64,000 nt of DNA from Cymbidium sinense (taxonomy: Eukaryota > Streptophyta > Magnoliopsida > Asparagales > Orchidaceae): contig CM038215.1 of the NCBI GenBank assembly GCA_021442155.1, positions 275,950,413 through 276,014,412 on the forward strand, in the 5' to 3' direction. Positions 58,224 through 64,000 of the stretch are shown here, one piece after another (the stretch's first letter is position 1; each line of letters opens with the position of its first letter). The notes below the pieces were generated by a model. It ran no database searches, had not been told where the DNA came from, and worked only from the letters and a program-made list of their open reading frames with translations. The position numbers were made by a program, and so were the translations under genes.

Positions 58224-59506
58224 CCATTCTTAGGGATTAGATTTAGGTTTATGTTTATTAGGTTTTAGCGTTTAAGTTTATTTTTTAATTTATTTAGTTA
58301 CTTTAGGTTTAGGTTTAGAGTTTGGGGTTTAAGGTTTAGGATTTATAGTTTAGGGTTTAGGGTTTAGGGTTTATGATTTAATGTTTAGGGTTTAGGGTTT
58401 TAGGGTTTATGCTTTTAGGGTTAGAATTAGGGTTAGGGTTAGGGTTTAGGGTTTAGGGTTTTTTAGGGTTTAGGGTTTAGTGTTTAGGGTATAGCATTAT
58501 AGGTTTAGGTTTATGGGTTTAGGGTTTAGGATTTAGGGTTTATGATTTTTTCTTAAATTAAGTAAACCTATAGGTGTAGGTTTATTTAGTTTATTTTTTA
58601 TTTATTTTAGTTTATTTTAATTTTTTTCATTTAGTTTAGTTTATTTATTTTAGGTTTATTTATTTTAATTTAGGTTTTCTATTTTAGTTTATTTTTTAAG
58701 TTTAGGTTTAGGTTTAGGTTTATTTTTTAGTTGAGTTTTATTTTTATTTATTTTTTAGGTTTAGATTTTTTTTAGGTTTAGGTTTAGGTTTTTCTTTTAT
58801 ATTTTTAGGTTTAATTTTTAGGTTTTTATTTTAGGTTTATTTTTAGGTTTAGGTTTTTTTTAGTTGATTTTTTTTATTTAGTTTAGGTTTAGGTTTAGGT
58901 TTTATTTATTTTAGTTTAAGTTTAGGTTTATTTGATTTTATTTATTTTATTTTTTATTTTAGGTTTATATTTTAGTTTAGTGTTTAGGTTTTATTTTAAG
59001 GTTTATTATTTAGGTTTAGGTTTTTATTTTATTTTATTTTAGGTTTATTTTATTTTTATTTTATGTTTAGTTTTTATTTTATTTAGGTTTCTTATTATTA
59101 AGTTTATTTTATTTTTTAGTTTAGTTTAGGTTTTTATTTATTTTATTTTATTTTATATTTAGGTTTAGGTTTAGGTTTAGGTTTTAGTTAATGTTTTTAT
59201 TTTATTTATTTTATTATTTTATTTAGGTTTAGGTTTATTTATTTATTTTATTTCTAAGTTTTATTTATTTTATGTTTAGGTTTTTAGGTTTATAGGGTTT
59301 AGGGTTTAGGGTTTAGGTTTTCGGGGTTAGTGTTTAGGGTTTTGGTTTGTAGGTTTTTAGGGTTTAGGAATTAGTGTTTATGGTTTAGGGTTTAGGGTTT
59401 AGGGTTTATCATTTAGGGTTTAGGGTTTAGGGTTTATGGTTTACGGTTGTAGGTTTAGGGTTTAGGGTTCAGGTTTTAGTTTAGGGTTTAGAATTTTTGG
59501 TTTTTT
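58224..59506. repeat. Telomere-like satellite unit
   Basis: TTTTTTAATTTATTTAGTTA landmark near 58,275, TTTATGCTTTTAGGG near 58,407, AAATTAAGTAAACC at 58,555-58,568, T-rich satellite, and a TTTAGGG tract at 59,285-59,490. It corresponds to 3010-3845 but is longer by about 450 bases of T-rich repeats. Confidence 0.8.
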
Positions 59507-59992
59507 TAGTAAAGAAAAAATTTAGATTCAACATTTCTTCTATTCGATTTCATCAATCAAGTAACACACCAAGTTTTCTAAGACACAAATGATGACATAG
59601 ATAAAATATGAGCACGCATAGAGAAAATTAAAAACCCTAGATAATTAGAATTGTCTCTACTATAAAGACATAGTTCCTTAAGCAGCAGATTGGATCATCC
59701 ATTCTTTAGTTTCTCCAGTTCCCATCTGAACCACCCCAGCCTTTCAAGTAGCAGGATCCACCATCATTTCCCTGATCTCTCCCTCTGCCACCACTATGGT
59801 TGTAACTTTCGTCAGTCCTCTCACCTCCATAACCACCATTGCTCTGACCACCACCTTTATATCCACCAGCACCTCCAGATCACCCACCTCCACTATGATA
59901 ACTGCCACCTCTACCTTCACCTTGACTGCCATATCTAGACTGAACTTAGTTGACAATGATGTTCCTACCATCAAAGTTCTGCCCAATCTTAG
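59507..59992 (-). pseudogene. GRP retrocopy 10 (sister of copy 2)
   Basis: One frame runs the entire length, with only two internal stops: TAA in I-V-N-x-V-Q-S-R and TGA before S-G-G-A-G-G-Y. It ends with the full G-G-S-D-G-N-W-R-N and a normal TAA at 59,706-59,708. This copy therefore gives the best estimate of the source protein's C-terminus. The 3' UTR extends to 59,507. Confidence 0.85.
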
Positions 59993-60331
59993 GGTTTAGG
60001 TTTATTTGGTTTTAGGGTTTAGGTTTTTTTTAATTTATTTAGTTACTTTGGGTTTAGGTTTAGGGTTTAGGGTTTAGGGTATAGGGTTTAGGTTTTATGC
60101 TTTTAGGGTTTATGGTTTTGGCTTAGGGTTTAAGGTTTAGGGTTTAGGGCTTATTGTTTAGGCTTTAGGGTTTAGGGTTTGTTTAAGGTTTAGGATTTAG
60201 GTTTTTAGAGTTTAGGGTTTATGGTTTAGGGTTTAGGGTTTATGGTTTAGGGTTTAGGGTTTAGGGTTTGGATTTAGTGTTTATGGTTTAGGGTTTTAGG
60301 GTTTAGGGTTGTTTAGGGTTTAGGGTTTTTT
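59993..60331. repeat. TTTAGGG-rich tract
   Basis: Landmark TTTTTAATTTATTTAGTTAC near 60,026, then near-continuous TTTAGGG variants to a T-run at 60,326-60,334. The counterpart is 4333-4730. Confidence 0.85.
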
Positions 60332-61454
60332 TTTGGAAAAAGTTAGAATTTTATTATCATAAATGGAAAAAATATAATGTCCTTAAAAGAGGTAAAGCTC
60401 TAAAATTCTACTACTCTCAGAGCTACAAGAAAATTAGAGAGCTAAACCCCCATCAAAGTACATTAGAAAAAGAAAAGAAAACAAAATAGAAAATACAACA
60501 CCCCCAAAGCAAGAAAAAGACAGAGTAAAACTAAAGTAAATCTTAAAAGTAGAAAAAGGATGAGTTAGTTGCAGATCATGATTCTGTTATGAAAGCAAGA
60601 TAAGCAAGATCCACAATAACAATACTTAGGTTGACTGAGCAATGACCATTCCCTCTATAAAGTTCCAACATGTAAAAAAAATCTGTAAAACACTACAAGG
60701 GCAAAAATCATAGCTAAAAAGGATAAGGATAAAGAGAGGAAAATGAGAGAGTTGAGAAAGAGAAGGCACAGGCTAAGTTAGGATCATCTTAAGGGGATAC
60801 AATACATATGATCATCCAAACTTCATAAAAAAGGGTTGCAATCATATGTAATGCTACCAGCCATAGAGAAGAGGTGAGTAACATCAAAGCCATCATAGTC
60901 AACATACCTAATACAAGAAAAAATTCGAGGCCAGTAGTCCATAGAGCTCCAAATCCATCACCATTAAACAAAGAGCAACCGACCAGCAACCCGCTAGCAG
61001 CCAAACAACCAAATGAAAACCATAATAGACTAATCACAATAACCTAGAGAGGCGAACAAAGTTAGAACACCACCATAACCAACCATTAAAATACCCATCC
61101 AAGCTCCAAACTAGGGAAAACCAGAACTAGCCATCAGCAAGCACCAGACTAATGCTAATTAAGAGAGAAATAGCCAACAAAATCAAGATAGGAGCCCTCA
61201 AGACAAAGTCCTGGCAATAAGCAGTCACCAAGCTTAACTAGGTTGAGCAACCACAAATGACTAAATAGCTTAGAAATGAAACCAACAACTGAAGGAAACA
61301 TAAGTTGCAGCTAGTGCAAATCACTAGAAGAAAAAACAACCACTCAAAAGGGGTTGAAAGGTAGCCACCAACCACCAAAAATCATAAAGTCTAATCCAAA
61401 AGCATCAACAAAGATTCATCCAGCACAACAAAAGGTTCTAACAAATTATCAGGT
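60332..61454 (-). mobile_element. 5'-truncated LINE 3' tail, type 2 (right copy)
   Basis: Aligns with 4731-5848 along its length, with the same end points and the same GRP neighbours on either side. The CAATGACCATTCCCTCTATA block near 60,638 matches 5038 almost exactly. The minus frame at 60,789-61,037 has no domain. Confidence 0.8.
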
Positions 61455-61491
61455 TTAGGTTTTAGTTTAGTGTTTAGGGTTTTTGGTTTTT
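61455..61491. repeat. Short TTTAGG-like spacer
   Basis: Counterpart of 5849-5914, only some 37 bases. Confidence 0.7.
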
Positions 61492-61949
61492 TTAATACAG
61501 AATAAATTTAGATTCAACATTTCTTCTTTTTGATTTCATCAACCAAGTAACACACCAACATTTCTAAAGCACAAGTGATGACATAGATAAAAAATGAGCA
61601 TGCATAGAGCAAATCAAAAACCCTATAAAATGAGAATCGTCTCTACTATAAATACATAGTTTCATAAGCAGTAGATCGGATGGATCGTTCTTCAATTTCT
61701 TTAGTTCCCATCAAAACCACCCTAGGATCTCGAGTAGTGGGATCCACCATCATATCCTTGATCTGTCCCTCTGCCACCACCACGGCTGTAACCTTTGTCG
61801 CTCCTCCCGCTTCCATAACCACCACTGCTCCGACCATCACCTCCATATCCATCAAACCTAGAAACCACCACCACCATTGCCACCCTTACCACCTCCATTC
61901 GGCTGGTTGATAGTGAAGTTTCTATCATTAAGGTTTTACCCATTCTTAG
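61492..61949 (-). pseudogene. GRP retrocopy 11 (uninterrupted sister of copy 3)
   Basis: The 3' UTR is continuous across the site where copy 3 carries the solo LTR (CACAAGTGATGACATAG at about 61,570). The coding remnant has N-L-N-D-R-N-F-T-I-N-Q-P-N-G-G-G-K-G-G, an internal deletion with a frame change, then G-G-Y-G-S-G-R-S-D-K-G-Y-S-R-G-G-G and G-Y-D-G-G-S-H-Y-S-R. The 73-codon minus frame at 61,722-61,943 covers the second part. Confidence 0.8.
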
Positions 61950-64000
61950 GGTTTAGGTTTAGGTTTAGGTTTATTAGGTTTTAGGGTTTCGATTTATTTT
62001 TTTAATTTATTTAGTTACTTTAGGTTTCAGTTTAGGGTTTGGGGTTTAGGGTTTAGGGTTTAGGGTTAGGGTATAGCATTTAGGGTTTATGATTTAGAGT
62101 TTTAAGGTTTATGCTTTTAAGATTTAGGGTTTAGCATTACGGTTTAGAGTTTAGGGTTTAAGGTTTTTTAGGGTTTAGGGTTTAGGGTTTTGGGTTTAGA
62201 GTTTGGGGTTTAGGGTTTAGGGTTTAGGGTTTAGGGTTTAGGGTTGTAGGTTTAGAGTTTAGGGCTAAGGGTTTAGCATTTAGGATTTTGAGTTTATGGT
62301 TTTTTTTTAATGAAGTAAATCAGTAGGTTCAAGATTATGTAGTATATTTAGTTTATTTTTTATTTATTTTAGTTTACTTTATTTTTTATTTTTATTTAGT
62401 TTAGTTTTTTATTTTAGTTTAGGTTTTTTATTTTAGTTTATTTTCTAGGTTTAAGTTTTGGTTTATTTTTTAGTTGAGTTTTATTTTATATTTTATTTTT
62501 TAGGTTTAGGTTTTATTTTTTAGTTTATAGTTTAGGTTTATGATTTTATTATATTTTTTATGTTTAGGGTTTATGATTTTATTTTAAGTTTATTTTTTGT
62601 TTTATTTTTTATTTTATTTTTAGGTTTATTTTTAGTTTATTTTATTTTTCTTAGTTTAGGTTTAGGTTTGGTTTAGTTTATTTTAGGTTTAGGTTTAGGT
62701 TTTATTTATTTTAGTTTAGTTTAACTTAGTTTAGGTTTAGGATTATTTTATTTTGTTTATTTTATTTTTATTTAAGGTTTATGATTTATTTTAGTTTGGG
62801 GTTTAGGTTTTATTTTTTATTTAGTTTTAGGTTTTATTTTTGGGTTTATTTTTTAAGTTTAGGTTTTTATTTAATTTTTATTTTATTCTATTTCAAGTTT
62901 ATTTTATTTTTTCTTTATGTTTACTTTTTATTTTATTTAACATTTTTATTTTTAGGTTTATTTTATTTTTTTAGTTTAGTTTTCATTCATATTTATTTTA
63001 TTTTAGTTTATTTTTATTTTGAGGTTTAGGTTTGGGCATTAGTTTAGGTTTTTATTTTATTTTATTTAGGTTTAGGTTTTTTTATTTATTTAATTTTTAG
63101 GTTTTATTTAGTTTAGGTTTAAGTTCTAGGTTTTTAGGGTTTATATTTAGGGCTAAAGGTTTAGGGTTTAGGGTTTAGGGTTTAGGGTTTTAAGGTTGAG
63201 GGTTTTAGGGATTAGTGTTTGAAGTTAGGGTTTAGGGTTTTTAGGGTTAAGGGTTTAGGGTTAGCTTATGGGTTAGGGTTAGATTAGGGTTTATGATTTA
63301 GGGTTTAGGGTTTAGGCTTTAAGGTTTTGAGTTTTTAGAGTTTATGAATAAGTTAGAGTTTAAGGTTTAAGGTTTTATGGTGTACAGTTTAGAGTTTAGG
63401 GTTTAGGGTTTAGGGTTTAAGGTTTATGGTTTAGTGTTTAAGGTTAGCTTATGGTTTAGGGTTAAGAATTTTTTTAGGGATTAGGGTTTTGGGTTGTAGG
63501 TTTAGGGTTTAAGGTTTAGGATTAGTTTTAGGGTTTAGGGTTTAGTATTTAGGGTTTAGGGTTTAGCATTTAAGGTTATTTTTTAAAATTAAGTAAACTA
63601 GTAGGTTTAGGTTTATTTAGTTTATTTATTTTATTTAATATTTTTATTTAGGTTTCTTTTGTATTTTTATTTATTTTAGTTTACAAATTTTATGTTTATT
63701 AATTTTAAGTTTAGGTTTAGGTTTATGTTTATTTTTTAGTTTAGTTTTATATTTATTTTATTCTTTTAGTTTAGGTTTATTTTGTATTTTTAGGATTAGA
63801 TTTTGGTTTTTATTTTAATTTTTTAGGATTACATTTTAAGCTTTTATTTTAGGTTTATTTTTAGGTTTTATTTTTTTAGTTTAAGTTTAGGTTTATTTTT
63901 AGTTTATTTAATTTTATTTAATTTAGGTTTAGGTTTTGATTTACTTTATTTTAGGTTTAAGTTTAGGTTTTATTTATTTTTATTTAGTTTATTTTAGTTT
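61950..64000. repeat. Telomere-like higher-order satellite to window end
   Basis: TTTTTTAATTTATTTAGTTA landmark near 61,998, then a long TTTAGGG tract (62,035-62,290) with about six consecutive heptamers near 62,207-62,250. Landmarks ATGAAGTAAATCAGTAGG (62,310) and AAATTAAGTAAACTAGTAGG (63,586) follow. A second TTTAGGG tract lies at 63,135-63,580. The stretch after 62,310 matches that after 9161 (shared TAGTATATTTAGTTTATTTT). No gene. Confidence 0.8.

Noticed and set aside
1550..61855. Val/Met/Glu-rich minus frames and Thr/Ser-rich plus frames over the GRP blocks
   Set aside because: They are other reading frames of the Gly-rich repeat (GGT GGT read as GTG GTG, or the complement as ACC ACC); the Gly-rich frame matches a known protein family.
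1..64000. A functional telomere or chromosome end
   Set aside because: Perfect TTTAGGG runs are short (about six units at most), errors are shared between units, and non-telomeric DNA lies throughout. The arrays are interstitial.
1..64000. CRISPR array or prokaryotic system suggested by regular repeats
   Set aside because: Repeats are telomere-type heptamers and a plant satellite with plant retroelements; no spacer/repeat pattern and no cas-like frame.

Overview
The window looks like repeat-rich nuclear DNA from a flowering plant. The evidence is Arabidopsis-type telomere heptamers (TTTAGGG), fragments of a plant glycine-rich RNA-binding protein (GRP), a Sirevirus-like solo LTR, and plant L1-type LINEs carrying a C-terminal RNase H. 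I found no intact protein-coding gene, rRNA, tRNA or CRISPR array. The TTTAGGG DNA is interstitial and degenerate, not a chromosome end.

The matrix of the window (about 1-27,100, 34,830-35,655, 43,060-50,050 and most of 56,250-64,000) is a strand-asymmetric satellite. Its + strand is T/A/G with very little C. Degenerate TTTAGGG/TTTAGG tracts alternate with T-rich stretches (TTTATTTTAGG-type). Landmarks such as AAATTAAGTAAACC recur in a fixed order, so this is a higher-order repeat and not random low complexity. In several patches the heptamer shifts to CCCAGGG/CTCAGGG while keeping the 7-base phase.

Embedded in this matrix are eleven minus-strand copies of one 5'-truncated GRP retrocopy (C-terminal glycine-rich coding part plus 3' UTR and short A-tail): 1.4, 3.9, 5.9/8.5, 12.7, 16.4, 21.7, 43.2, 44.8, 56.5, 59.5 and 61.5 kb. 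Most share the same 5' breakpoint, where the coding sequence meets CCTAA repeats. The retrocopy therefore inserted once and was then amplified as part of the satellite.

LINEs inserted later. There are two near-complete but dead elements (27.1-34.8 kb and 50.0-56.3 kb) and two kinds of 5'-truncated 3' tail. Each truncated tail occurs twice at homologous places (1.84/56.94 kb and 4.73/60.33 kb). This shows that roughly 1.4-9.3 kb and 56.5-62.4 kb are copies of one segment. The left copy later received a 2.5-kb solo LTR (6000-8501, flanked by GTGGT/ATGGT). All LINEs and GRP copies point the same way, with their A-tails against T-runs of the + strand.

From 35.66 to 43.06 kb there is a 7.4-kb island of ordinary plant base composition with no recognisable coding sequence. 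It holds a ~236-bp tandem duplication and a decayed ~150-bp tandem array, and may be LTR-retrotransposon non-coding DNA.
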